From positions 1 to 51,245 of the forward strand of contig WRNQ01000001.1 of NCBI GenBank assembly GCA_009776565.1: a stretch of DNA of 51,245 nt, written 5' to 3'. Under the pieces are notes generated by a model, which was not told where the DNA came from, did not search any database, and saw nothing but the letters and a program-made list of their open reading frames with translations. Both the position numbers and the translations under genes were made by a program. This DNA comes from Synergistaceae bacterium (GTDB lineage: Bacteria; Synergistota; Synergistia; Synergistales; Aminobacteriaceae). Shown here in pieces: positions 18,136 to 25,744 of this stretch. Position 1 is the stretch's first letter, and every line of letters begins with the position of its first letter.

Positions 18136-18917
18136 CACACAAGCTCCCCCGTAGCGTCGCGGTATATATCAAAGAACGCCTGTTCAAGCGTTCCTCCCGC
18201 CGTAGCCGCAATCTTGTTTACACGATCACATGCAACCATTTTACCGTCTATGATAATGCCGACGCGGTCACACAAATTCTCAGCCAAACCGAATATATGG
18301 GTGGAGAGTATGATGCTCTTACCCTGTTGCTTTAGCTCACCTAAAAAATCTGATACGATCTTTGCGGTTATAACATCAAGTCCATTTGTCGGCTCGTCAA
18401 ATATAATTATGTCAGGGTCATGTACTATAGAAGTCGCAAGCATGACTTTTTGCTTTGTGCCTTGCGATAAATTAGCAATTTTTACATCGGCGAATTTGTC
18501 GATCCCGAATTTTGCAAACAGCATTTGCTTACGGGATTTGGCTTTTTCCTTATTAATGCCGTGCATTTTTGCAAAGAAATCAAAGGTATAATTCGGAGTA
18601 AAAAAATCATCTAATTTCAAGTCATTCGTTAGAAACCCAATGCTCCGCCTAACTTCCTGCGGTTGTTTCACAACGCTGAATCCTCCGACGGTCGCGTCGC
18701 CGGAAACTGGATCAATCAATGTCGCAAGCATGCGCATTACCGTTGTTTTTCCGGCGCCGTTCGGACCCAAAAGTCCGAACACTTCTCCTTTATATGATGT
18801 GAAACTCACATTGTCAGCGGCTATGATTTCCGCCTTGTTGAGCTTCCTTAGCTTTTGCTGCTTCTTTGACAGCTTAAATGTCTTTGTAAGACCCTTTACC
18901 GTTAAAACTTCCTCCAT
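18135..18917 (-). CDS. ABC transporter ATPase, NatA-like
   Basis: The 260-residue protein has Walker A GLLGPNGAGKTTVMRML, Q-loop region IGFLTNDLKL, signature NLSQGTKQKVMLA, Walker B IIIFDEPTNGLDV and the switch LSTHIF. The Q-loop Gln and the second signature Ser/Gly variants fit the NatA/CcmA subgroup. It powers the downstream permease. AAGGGA precedes the ATG at 18917. Confidence 0.92.
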   Translation of the reverse strand: MEEVLTVKGLTKTFKLSKKQQKLRKLNKAEIIAADNVSFTSYKGEVFGLLGPNGAGKTTVMRMLATLIDPVSGDATVGGFSVVKQPQEVRRSIGFLTNDLKLDDFFTPNYTFDFFAKMHGINKEKAKSRKQMLFAKFGIDKFADVKIANLSQGTKQKVMLATSIVHDPDIIIFDEPTNGLDVITAKIVSDFLGELKQQGKSIILSTHIFGLAENLCDRVGIIIDGKMVACDRVNKIAATAGGTLEQAFFDIYRDATGELV

Positions 18918-18975
18918 TGTTTTTCCCTTAATTCCATTTTTTTATAATAATAACATGAATTATGCAAGAATTCCA

Positions 18976-19004
18976 ATTATACCCATGAGCGAAATGAATT
19001 GCAG
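18976..19004 (-). promoter_or_regulatory. Candidate promoter of the NatA/NatB unit
   Basis: A perfect TATAAT (18981-18976) is preceded at 17 bases by a poor -35 (CTGCAA). It lies 58 bases upstream of the ATPase start and after the hairpin at 19079-19116. Confidence 0.4.
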
Positions 19005-19078
19005 CGAATGGGTGCGCAGACGCCGGTCGTGAAGCGACAAACATCAGATACGGCGGCTTGTGCATAGAGTTATACTTG

Positions 19079-19116
19079 CGAGCGAAAAATACAATTTGTG
19101 CATATGTTTTCGCTCG
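19079..19116. terminator. Terminator hairpin closing the RiPP/export operon
   Basis: CGAGCGAAAA (19079-19088) pairs exactly with TTTTCGCTCG (19107-19116). The palindrome continues outward, interrupted by two bases, with TATACT/AGTATA. It lies 33 bases after the MacB-type ATPase stop. No clear U-run follows on the minus strand, so it may slow rather than end transcription. Confidence 0.65.
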
Positions 19117-19148
19117 TTAGTATAATCCATATGCGTATGCGGCGCGCC

Positions 19149-19850
19149 CTACTGGATCATCTTTTGAAATCTGATGGTTATATCCTTATGGAGGCTGCCG
19201 TCCATCAAACATACAACTCTTTTGGTATATCTTATATGACTGAGTTCGTGTGTTATCATTACGATGGTCATGCCCTCGCGGTTCAGTCTTTGAAAAATAC
19301 TCAAGATTTCTTTAGTGGCTCTGGTGTCCAGGTTCCCTGTGGGCTCATCCGCCAATAATATCAAAGGATTATTTACAAACGCGCGCGCAATCGCAACCCT
19401 TTGCGCCTCTCCTCCTGAAAGCTCATGGGGCATATGGTTGGCTCTCTTCGATAGCATGACTTTATCCAAAGCTTCCAGTGCTTTTTGGCGCCTAATTTTT
19501 TTTGGCGTATTACAATAAATCATCGGAACTTCGACATTTTGAACTGCGGTTAGATTTGGCAATAAATTAAATGTTTGAAATACGAATCCAATTGCTTTGT
19601 TCCTTATTTCAGATAGTTCATCGGCCGTAAAATCAGACACTTTCTTACCATTAAGTATATATGTCCCCTCGGAGGGCTTATCCAGGCAGCCTAAAATGTT
19701 CATCAGCGTCGATTTACCTGAGCCGGATACCCCAACAATAGAAAGGAATTCGCTCTTTTCCACACTCAAGCTTACTCCTTTTAGCGCCTCCACACTAACT
19801 TTTCCGGAATATATTTTTTTTACGTCATTGATTTCCAATATCCTTTTCAT
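19149..19850 (-). CDS. ABC transporter ATPase, MacB/LolD type
   Basis: The 233-residue protein has Walker A VGVSGSGKSTLMNILGCLDK, Q-loop FVFQTFNLLPNLTAVQNVE, signature HELSGGEAQRVAIARAF, Walker B LLADEPTGNLD and the H-loop MITHE, the exact MacB/LolD pattern. It pairs with the FtsX-like permease and HlyD protein upstream. Together they form an export system likely for the peptide products. ATG 19850 (GGAGAAAAAT before it) matches the family N-terminus; earlier in-frame codons do not. Confidence 0.92.
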   Translation of the reverse strand: MKRILEINDVKKIYSGKVSVEALKGVSLSVEKSEFLSIVGVSGSGKSTLMNILGCLDKPSEGTYILNGKKVSDFTADELSEIRNKAIGFVFQTFNLLPNLTAVQNVEVPMIYCNTPKKIRRQKALEALDKVMLSKRANHMPHELSGGEAQRVAIARAFVNNPLILLADEPTGNLDTRATKEILSIFQRLNREGMTIVMITHELSHIRYTKRVVCLMDGSLHKDITIRFQKMIQ

Positions 19851-19936
19851 ATTTTTCTCCACATGCAAGATGTCTCGACCAGGTAGCAAACAGAAACGAT
19901 TTCATTAGCGGAAGCCTACCTATGCGTACCTTTCTA

Positions 19937-20041
19937 ATGCGGGCTAACGCCCGCAACCCAACTCGGCTCGGCGAAGCGCGGTTCCCCTCGCCTCACGCGG
20001 ACGATGTCCGCGCACTGCGCTCTCGCGCGGCGATTAGCAAC
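19937..20041 (-). repeat. ~107-bp dispersed GC-rich palindromic element, copy B
   Basis: Reverse complement of the element at 11403-11510. It keeps a perfect CGCGGAC-GAT-GTCCGCG hairpin and a GCGGGC-TAAC-GCCCGC hairpin. It fills the 241-bp gap between the exporter ATPase and permease genes, splitting an otherwise tight gene pair. Confidence 0.75.
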
Positions 20042-20091
20042 TTAATTCTTCAACAACTTGTTTTTCATTAGCGTTCCTGGAGATTAAGTTG

Positions 20092-21282
20092 CTAATTGGA
20101 GGTTAATGCCTTAATAGGATCCAGCTTTGCCGCGACTGTCGCCGGGTAAACCCCAAAAATAACGCCGATCAGTATTGAAATAAGCAGGGCGATCGCCGCA
20201 TAGAGAATTGAAATATGAGTTTCTATGTCCATCATTATGCCTATGAAATCCGAAAGCAAAACGCCTAGCGCCAAGCCTACGATACTTCCTAATGAAATCA
20301 CGATAATAGTCTCGAACAGAAATTGGAGGCAGATATCTTTGTATTTGGCGCCGAGGGATTTTCTGATACCTATCTCCCTTGTTCTCTCATTTACTGAAAT
20401 CAGCATAATATTCATTATGCCAATACCTCCGACAATAAGTGAGATGAACGCTACGAAAATCACAAATTTTGAAACATTGCCTATAACATCGTCGACTAGT
20501 TCTACCTCCGTAATCGGATTATATATGCTGTATCCGTCCTTCGTATTTCGCGAAATATCTATAATGCGCAGGATATCGTCGCTCGTCTCGTCAATCTGTT
20601 TTACGTCTTCAACTTTCACTTCAAGATAATCATATGTTAAAAGCGAGTTTGACTTTGCAAAAATATGGGCGCCGGTATAAACGTTAGGCGGGATCTGGAG
20701 GGTTTCATTATACCTGGCGCCCTCGATAACGCCAACAATCACAAAAGTCCGATGAACGTTCCCTACAGAAAAACCAATATTCTTGCCAATTACTTTAGTC
20801 CCGCCAAACATCAGGTTTGATAGATTGCTGTCAATAACGATAGAATTGCTTTCATTTGCTATATCGTTGTAATTAATAAATCTCCCCTCGAGCAGGTTGT
20901 AGTGAGTGGTAAATTTACTATCTTCCGTGCCTGCCACAATCCTTATGACTTTATTCTCGTTGCTCTTTTGGATAGAAACACTGCTGTACCCTGTGATGAA
21001 TCCGGTCACGTAGGAAATATTTGGATGATTTTTTAAAAGGTCTATATCGCCGCTGTTTAGCACAAACTTTGATTCCGAGAAATTGTTTTGCTGTAAAATG
21101 AGGTTACCAATGCCAAGTTCGCTGAAGCTGTCATTTATTACTGCTCTGAATCCCTCGCCCAAACCGGTGACTATTATAACTGAGGAAATGCCAATCAGAA
21201 CGCCGAGAACCGTTAAAAAAAGGCGGACTTTTTTTGAGACGACATTTATATATGCTGTTTCCAGGCAAGAAAAAATACTAAT
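20092..21282 (-). CDS. MacB/FtsX-type ABC transporter permease, non-ATG start
   Basis: The frame from 21282 encodes about 396 residues: an N-terminal membrane helix (LFLTVLGVLIGISSVIIV), a periplasm-type MacB domain, then three C-terminal helices with GGIGIMNIMLISVNERTREIGIRKSLGA, the FtsX signature written here only in part as GIGIMNIMLISVNERTRE. Starting at TTG 21162 would delete the first helix, so translation must start upstream. A stop lies just above; the only site with a GGAGGT at the right distance (7 bases) is ATT at 21282. Either ATT initiates or the start codon has mutated. Confidence 0.85.
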   Translation of the reverse strand: MSIFSCLETAYINVVSKKVRLFLTVLGVLIGISSVIIVTGLGEGFRAVINDSFSELGIGNLILQQNNFSESKFVLNSGDIDLLKNHPNISYVTGFITGYSSVSIQKSNENKVIRIVAGTEDSKFTTHYNLLEGRFINYNDIANESNSIVIDSNLSNLMFGGTKVIGKNIGFSVGNVHRTFVIVGVIEGARYNETLQIPPNVYTGAHIFAKSNSLLTYDYLEVKVEDVKQIDETSDDILRIIDISRNTKDGYSIYNPITEVELVDDVIGNVSKFVIFVAFISLIVGGIGIMNIMLISVNERTREIGIRKSLGAKYKDICLQFLFETIIVISLGSIVGLALGVLLSDFIGIMMDIETHISILYAAIALLISILIGVIFGVYPATVAAKLDPIKALTSN

Positions 21283-21346
21283 CTGTCACACCTCCAAAAA
21301 CCGGGTCGTTGGCGAGGCCCGCTCTGGCAACTCGCGCTCTCGTGGT

Positions 21347-22786
21347 CTAGTTTTTCAACTCCTCGACGATATCGCCTTCTTTTAGCGTTTTGTTCGGGTT
21401 CATAACATAACGTTCGCCGACTTCAACGCCGTCGATCACAATATCCAGATTGTTGAATTCCCCTGTCTTAACCAATCTTTTACTTATTCTATAGTTTTCA
21501 TCTACGATAAAAACAAAATCATCGCCATTTTCATCGGCAAGAATAGCCAATATCGGCGCCATTTTCACATCTCGAAGGTTCGCGACTGATAAATGAACAT
21601 CCACACTGTATCCGATCCTGATGTCTCTGACAGAATCCGGGAGCGGAGCTTTCACTTTAACGACGTCCTCATTGTTGCCCCTGTCGTCCATTCTTGTCTC
21701 TACGATGGTCGATATTGAGCTGATGTTTGCAGTGAACTCTTCGTTATGCAGAGTATCGCCGGCAATTGTAACGGCTTGGCCTATACTGATTTTATTCGCT
21801 TGGTTCTCCGGGATATAAAACTCTATGTTAAAATTGTCGTTTCTCATATTGATAACTTCGATCAGTTTCTGCCCTTTGGTTACATAATCGCCATTCTCCA
21901 CAAAGACTTCTTTTATCACACCCTTATGAGCGGAGACCTCTTCTAGCCTATAGCTATCTATAAATAGCCTGAGTTCGCTTATCTCGAGGTCTATTCTCTC
22001 CTTCTCATATAGCAATCGTTCGCGTGTAATTTCATTGAGTTGAAGTTCCTTTTGCGAGTCCGCGGCTTTCTGGTCGAGGGCGCTCTTTGCTATCTCGAGA
22101 GATTTCCTCTGATATCTGACGTCGCTTTCAACGCTCTCTATGTCATTAACTACGTCCCCGATTCTTCTATCGATTTCCTTTAGCACCGTGATCGAGTCTT
22201 CAAACTCGTTTCTCGATATGGCGTCCGCTTCATATAAAAACCTTTTACTTTCATATCTATCATATTCATCTTTGTAATCACTTTGGAGATAGGATAGGTT
22301 TTCGTAAAGGCTCCGGAGATTGCTGTTAAGGCTTTCGATGTTGTTTTCAAAATTCAGGATTGAATTCTGTTCGGCAAAAAGCGATACCTCCGTATAGGAA
22401 GCTTCAAGCCTTTCAATATCCGCATTTTTCGCCTGCAAATCAATAGTGAGTTTGTCCAGAGACATTTTTTTGTCGTTAATTAATTTATCGTCATATGTCA
22501 GCAACCTGTCGCTTTCATCAATAAAGTCGTTGTTTTTATAGCTGAAATCCTTTATTACGCCTTCATTCGAAGCGTATATAAACAAGGACTCTTTTGGGAT
22601 TATCTTACCAATTAATTGCTTATCAATATTTACGTCGCTTGTTTTCACAACGCCAATCCTAACCGGAAAAGCCACGCTTCTTACTTTCAAGCCTTCGCTA
22701 TTCATAGCCGTATAAAGTGCTAATCCCAAGATGATAAGCACTACGATCACGACAAAAACTCTTTCCTTTCTAAATGTAGATTTCAA
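21347..22786 (-). CDS. HlyD-family membrane fusion protein
   Basis: About 479 residues: one N-terminal membrane helix (VFVVIVVLIILGLALYTA), a lipoyl-like half (IGKIIPKESLFIYASNEGVI), a long coiled coil of roughly 200 residues (from DKLTIDLQAKNADIERLEAS), the second lipoyl half (GVIKEVFVENGDYVTKGQKL) and a beta-barrel/C-terminal domain (VDGVEVGERYVMNPNKTLKE). It links MacB-type transporters to the cell surface. TTG 22786 is preferred because GGAGGG lies 8 bases upstream; another TTG at 22816 is in frame but has no site. Confidence 0.9.
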   Translation of the reverse strand: MKSTFRKERVFVVIVVLIILGLALYTAMNSEGLKVRSVAFPVRIGVVKTSDVNIDKQLIGKIIPKESLFIYASNEGVIKDFSYKNNDFIDESDRLLTYDDKLINDKKMSLDKLTIDLQAKNADIERLEASYTEVSLFAEQNSILNFENNIESLNSNLRSLYENLSYLQSDYKDEYDRYESKRFLYEADAISRNEFEDSITVLKEIDRRIGDVVNDIESVESDVRYQRKSLEIAKSALDQKAADSQKELQLNEITRERLLYEKERIDLEISELRLFIDSYRLEEVSAHKGVIKEVFVENGDYVTKGQKLIEVINMRNDNFNIEFYIPENQANKISIGQAVTIAGDTLHNEEFTANISSISTIVETRMDDRGNNEDVVKVKAPLPDSVRDIRIGYSVDVHLSVANLRDVKMAPILAILADENGDDFVFIVDENYRISKRLVKTGEFNNLDIVIDGVEVGERYVMNPNKTLKEGDIVEELKN

Positions 22787-22835
22787 AATATGTCCCTCCC
22801 ACTTGTACCTAAGCAATGTTTTAAACGCGTTGATA

Positions 22836-23687
22836 TTATCTAAATAGATTTGATATCGTCCCCATGGAAAACGACGTCATTGAAGCCATTGAGATCGAAT
22901 ATATCAATAAAAACACTCCGCTGAACGCAATTGATTTGGAAGCCGAAAACTCGTTGATCTTTTTTATTCCGAAATAGATAATGACGGTGATCCAGAGACT
23001 GAAGATATTTATCGTCGTTGTAATCCAGTATAAAAAATTAAAATATTCGGGTTTCTCATAGAGAAAATATGACAACGCTAAAAATCCGTTCGTGTTTCCC
23101 GTGAATATGATTAAGGTATTATTGAACAGTACTCCAAAGATCAAAACGATGAACATATGGCTAATCAGAGAAAAATGTTGTCGATATTCACCTTTTCCCT
23201 TAAAAAGTTTTACAAAGATATGAAACAACAAGGCTATGAATGCGCTCGAAACAAATACTACTATTATCATTACACAATATATGACAAAAGCGGAATCCAG
23301 GCTGCTGTTCACGGCGCTGTTAAACTGTTCGATCAGTTGGTTCGCTAACTGATTGTCGATCGCGGCAAATCTATTGGCGATTTCCGCGCTTATCTCGTGA
23401 TTTCTTATACCGGATACTATTTGGTTTTGAAAAATGCTTGGCAATAGTAGTATTGCGATCAGCAAGTACGCCGACCTAAAACTCGGAAAGGCCTTAATAT
23501 TTTCTGCTAACTTTTGGGGCGCCAAAAACAAGCGCGTCAAACGATCGACCATATTCAGGCTCTTATCGCCTTTCGAGCTTTCCAAGATATCTTCGGTTTC
23601 ATTACCGGCTTCATTACCGGTTTCATTACCGGTTCTAATTATGTTTTCATTATTGCTATCCATTTCATTTCTGCATGAATAATTCAT
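22836..23687 (-). CDS. Yip1-family integral membrane protein
   Basis: The 283-residue protein has an acidic N-terminus containing a slippage-made GNETGNEAGNET repeat, then a SLNMVDRLTRLFLAPQKLAENI segment and five membrane helices (about 70-92, 130-155, 175-195, 215-235, 250-272), as in Yip1-domain proteins. Such proteins often stand beside MacAB-like exporters in Firmicutes. Its role here may be export or self-protection; this is inferred from position alone. Confidence 0.75.
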   Translation of the reverse strand: MNYSCRNEMDSNNENIIRTGNETGNEAGNETEDILESSKGDKSLNMVDRLTRLFLAPQKLAENIKAFPSFRSAYLLIAILLLPSIFQNQIVSGIRNHEISAEIANRFAAIDNQLANQLIEQFNSAVNSSLDSAFVIYCVMIIVVFVSSAFIALLFHIFVKLFKGKGEYRQHFSLISHMFIVLIFGVLFNNTLIIFTGNTNGFLALSYFLYEKPEYFNFLYWITTTINIFSLWITVIIYFGIKKINEFSASKSIAFSGVFLLIYSISMASMTSFSMGTISNLFR

Positions 23688-23730
23688 ACTTCCCTTTCTT
23701 TGATTTTTGTATCTCAGAGTACATACATAT

Positions 23731-24867
23731 TCATGAATGTCTTAAATTGGATAAAACTATTTTGTATTCGCCTGAGCGAAATATACTATGATATTTGAGG
23801 CAGAAATTGATATTCGAAATCAACAAAAAGGTAATTAAAACAATAGGAACAATGAGGGCTGGAATGATCCCATAATTCCCCAAATACCAATATGAACCAA
23901 AGACTACATAACCCCAAAAAACAGGGTTGAATATAAAGCAGACGAAGCCATAAAGTGAAGTCAGTGTTTTTTCTATTTTGCTCATTTTTAGTTTGCCAAA
24001 CTCAGGAAATCTAAAAATAAAGCATAAGAATACCACAATACTTTTGTCATATAGATTGTCGATCCCCAATACCGCACCGAGCAGCCAATACCCGTCATAC
24101 TTTGTGAATGGTATGAGATTGAAAAAATTGACCGCAAAGCTCAAAATAAAGCAATACAGCCAAATGTCAGACTTAAAAGCGACATACAAGACCGCATATA
24201 CAGCGCTCACTATACTGCTGCACATAAACCCGGATATAGCCACAACCGCCTTGTTGAGTTTGTTTTGTATAAGATACATATGATTTGTGTTGACATATAA
24301 CATCGGCATCAAATAAAACAATTTCAAGCCTACGCTTCCCGTCTTTCCGGTATATTTATAACAGGATGCGCTATGAGCAAATTCATGCGCTAACCCGCCT
24401 AACCTATTGAAAACAATTATACAAAAAAAACTTGTAAAGCTAATGTTAACAGCAGCAACGCTGTTTAAAACCAAGCTTCTATAATAAATCAGAAACCAAA
24501 CCGAACCGATTACAGACAAGAAAAACAGGATAACCCCAAGTGGCGAAATAAACGTCTTCAGAAAACGAAACAACCATTCAGCCTCTCCTTCTTTGCAAAA
24601 AACGAACAGCTTAATATCCCTCAAGTCGTATTTTTTACTGGTTTTGCCGGCGTTAAGAAATCCTGTTTGATTCAATTTATCTCGCAGGATTTCTTTATTT
24701 TCTACACTTATCCGATCAAACGTCGATGCATCGTTGCCGTCCAAAAGATGACAAAAAAAATCGAATTCTGTCAATCCCAACTTAAGGCACTTGCCATCAA
24801 GCTTATTTCTTATGATGTAGTAAGCATTATCAAAAAGCCTGGTTTCAAAATTATCTAATGTCTCCAT
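23731..24867 (-). CDS. M50-type intramembrane metallopeptidase (first of two)
   Basis: The 378-residue membrane protein has the zinc motif HEFAH (RLGGLAHEFAHSASCYKY) and a second site NLIPFTKYDGYWLL, matching the HExxH and (N)xPxxxxDG motifs of M50 peptidases. Six or more hydrophobic helices surround them. The N-terminal ~100 residues are soluble with a PqqD/RRE-like look (LDGKCLKLGLTEFDFFCHL). Daptide clusters include such a peptidase, thought to remove the leader. It lies directly after the first precursor gene, which supports leader cleavage as its job. Confidence 0.8.
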   Translation of the reverse strand: METLDNFETRLFDNAYYIIRNKLDGKCLKLGLTEFDFFCHLLDGNDASTFDRISVENKEILRDKLNQTGFLNAGKTSKKYDLRDIKLFVFCKEGEAEWLFRFLKTFISPLGVILFFLSVIGSVWFLIYYRSLVLNSVAAVNISFTSFFCIIVFNRLGGLAHEFAHSASCYKYTGKTGSVGLKLFYLMPMLYVNTNHMYLIQNKLNKAVVAISGFMCSSIVSAVYAVLYVAFKSDIWLYCFILSFAVNFFNLIPFTKYDGYWLLGAVLGIDNLYDKSIVVFLCFIFRFPEFGKLKMSKIEKTLTSLYGFVCFIFNPVFWGYVVFGSYWYLGNYGIIPALIVPIVLITFLLISNINFCLKYHSIFRSGEYKIVLSNLRHS

Positions 24868-25275
24868 ACAAAACTCCCAAAACTAATAAAAATCAAATTT
24901 TCTCTTATTTCGAGTCAGTGCTGTACTCCTCATGAACTTAAAAAACCGTTGGTAAGATTTCAAATGGAATGAACAGTTGATAATAATATGGTATTTTGCT
25001 GGTCAACTAGATATGATAATTGATGATCCTCAATTATCCTTGATGATCCTTGATGATCCTCAATTATCCTCGATGATCCTCGATATAAGCAAGATTTCTT
25101 ATGCTCTTCTCAATAATCATTTATAATAGAAATTATTTGTAGAAAAAATCATAGTTTCTCCTGTGGACTAATTAGTGAAGCAGAAAATAATACTCCATAA
25201 CTGGTCTTTTTTACAACACCATTGAGAATTATTTTTTATGTTTCACCGGTGTAAGCGTAATTCATAAGAGCAATT
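24868..25275. other. Gap with GATGATCCTCAATTATCCT repeats
   Basis: No gene was found. At 25013-25084 there are about seven 10-bp units alternating TGATGATCCT and CAATTATCCT. On the minus strand CAGGAGAAACTATG near 25151 could start an 11-codon frame (MIFSTNNFYYK), too short to call. Confidence 0.6.
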
Positions 25276-25419
25276 TTAAGTAAAAGTAATAATTGCCAGA
25301 GCTGTAAGGACGAGAGCTGTGCCAACACCAACGCCGACGCCGAAACCTTCGATAAAATCTCTCGCGTTGCCCAATTCTTCCATGGACTCTAATTCTTCGA
25401 ATATAAGCTCGTTTCTCAT
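25276..25419 (-). CDS. RiPP precursor peptide 1, C-terminus Thr-Phe-Thr
   Basis: Found by translating the gap. The 47-residue product has an acidic leader-like half (MRNELIFEELESMEELGNAR) and a hydrophobic Gly/Val-rich half (DFIEGFGVGVGVG, then an Ala/Leu/Ile/Thr stretch) ending in Thr-Phe-Thr. GGGGGTG lies five bases before the ATG. A short acidic leader and hydrophobic helical core ending in Thr is what daptide precursors look like, and the tailoring genes around it fit. The motif F-[IV]-x-G-F-x-x-G-x-G-V is shared with the second precursor. It has no Cys and few Ser, so azole or lanthionine formation is unlikely. Confidence 0.75.
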   Translation of the reverse strand: MRNELIFEELESMEELGNARDFIEGFGVGVGVGTALVLTALAIITFT

Positions 25420-25431
25420 TCATTCACCCCC

Positions 25432-25459
25432 TTTATAGACCCTATGCCATGATTGTCAA
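25432..25459 (-). promoter_or_regulatory. Consensus promoter abutting the precursor 1 ribosome site
   Basis: TTGACA (25459-25454) and TATAAA (25437-25432) are 16 bases apart. The -10 touches the GGGGGTG site, so a start at the usual distance would fall inside that site and leave almost no leader. It may give leaderless mRNA, or be a chance match. Confidence 0.4.
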
Positions 25460-25518
25460 CTGTTCTTCCATCTGAATGATAATTCTACAAATAATAATCT
25501 AACCCTGGTAAAAAAGAA

Positions 25519-25695
25519 CTATTTTTGCCGTTTTGAATAATTGATAAAATTAATCAAATAGAAAGCGTAACTTGCAATGACAAAGAGATGCAATGGGTTT
25601 AAGGTTTTGTAAACAATTGCGTCATATAGTAAAAACCCCAGATTAACAACATTCACCAATGTAAAAATCAACAAAACAGCCTTTCTGAACTTCAA
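25519..25695 (-). CDS. Small two-helix membrane protein in the RiPP cluster
   Basis: A 58-residue frame starting with TTG 25695, six bases after GAGGGGGT. It has a basic start (MKFRKA), one hydrophobic helix (VLLIFTLVNVVNLGFLLY), a short loop (KTLNP) and a second helix (LHLFVIASYAFYLINFI), ending in SKRQK. It lies between YcaO and precursor 1. Small two-helix proteins in such clusters are often immunity proteins, but nothing identifies this one. Confidence 0.6.
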   Translation of the reverse strand: MKFRKAVLLIFTLVNVVNLGFLLYDAIVYKTLNPLHLFVIASYAFYLINFINYSKRQK

Positions 25696-25744
25696 ACTAA
25701 TACCCCCTCATAGAATCTGCATTTTTTGTCCGACGTCTCCACTT

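Noticed and set aside
25113..25151. 11-codon minus-strand frame MIFSTNNFYYK after CAGGAGAAACT
   Set aside because: Good ribosome site but too short and unlike the two precursors; kept only as a note in the gap entry.
25276..25419. Precursor 1 as a lanthipeptide or thiazole peptide
   Set aside because: It has no Cys and little Ser, and no LanB/LanC/LanM gene is in the window.
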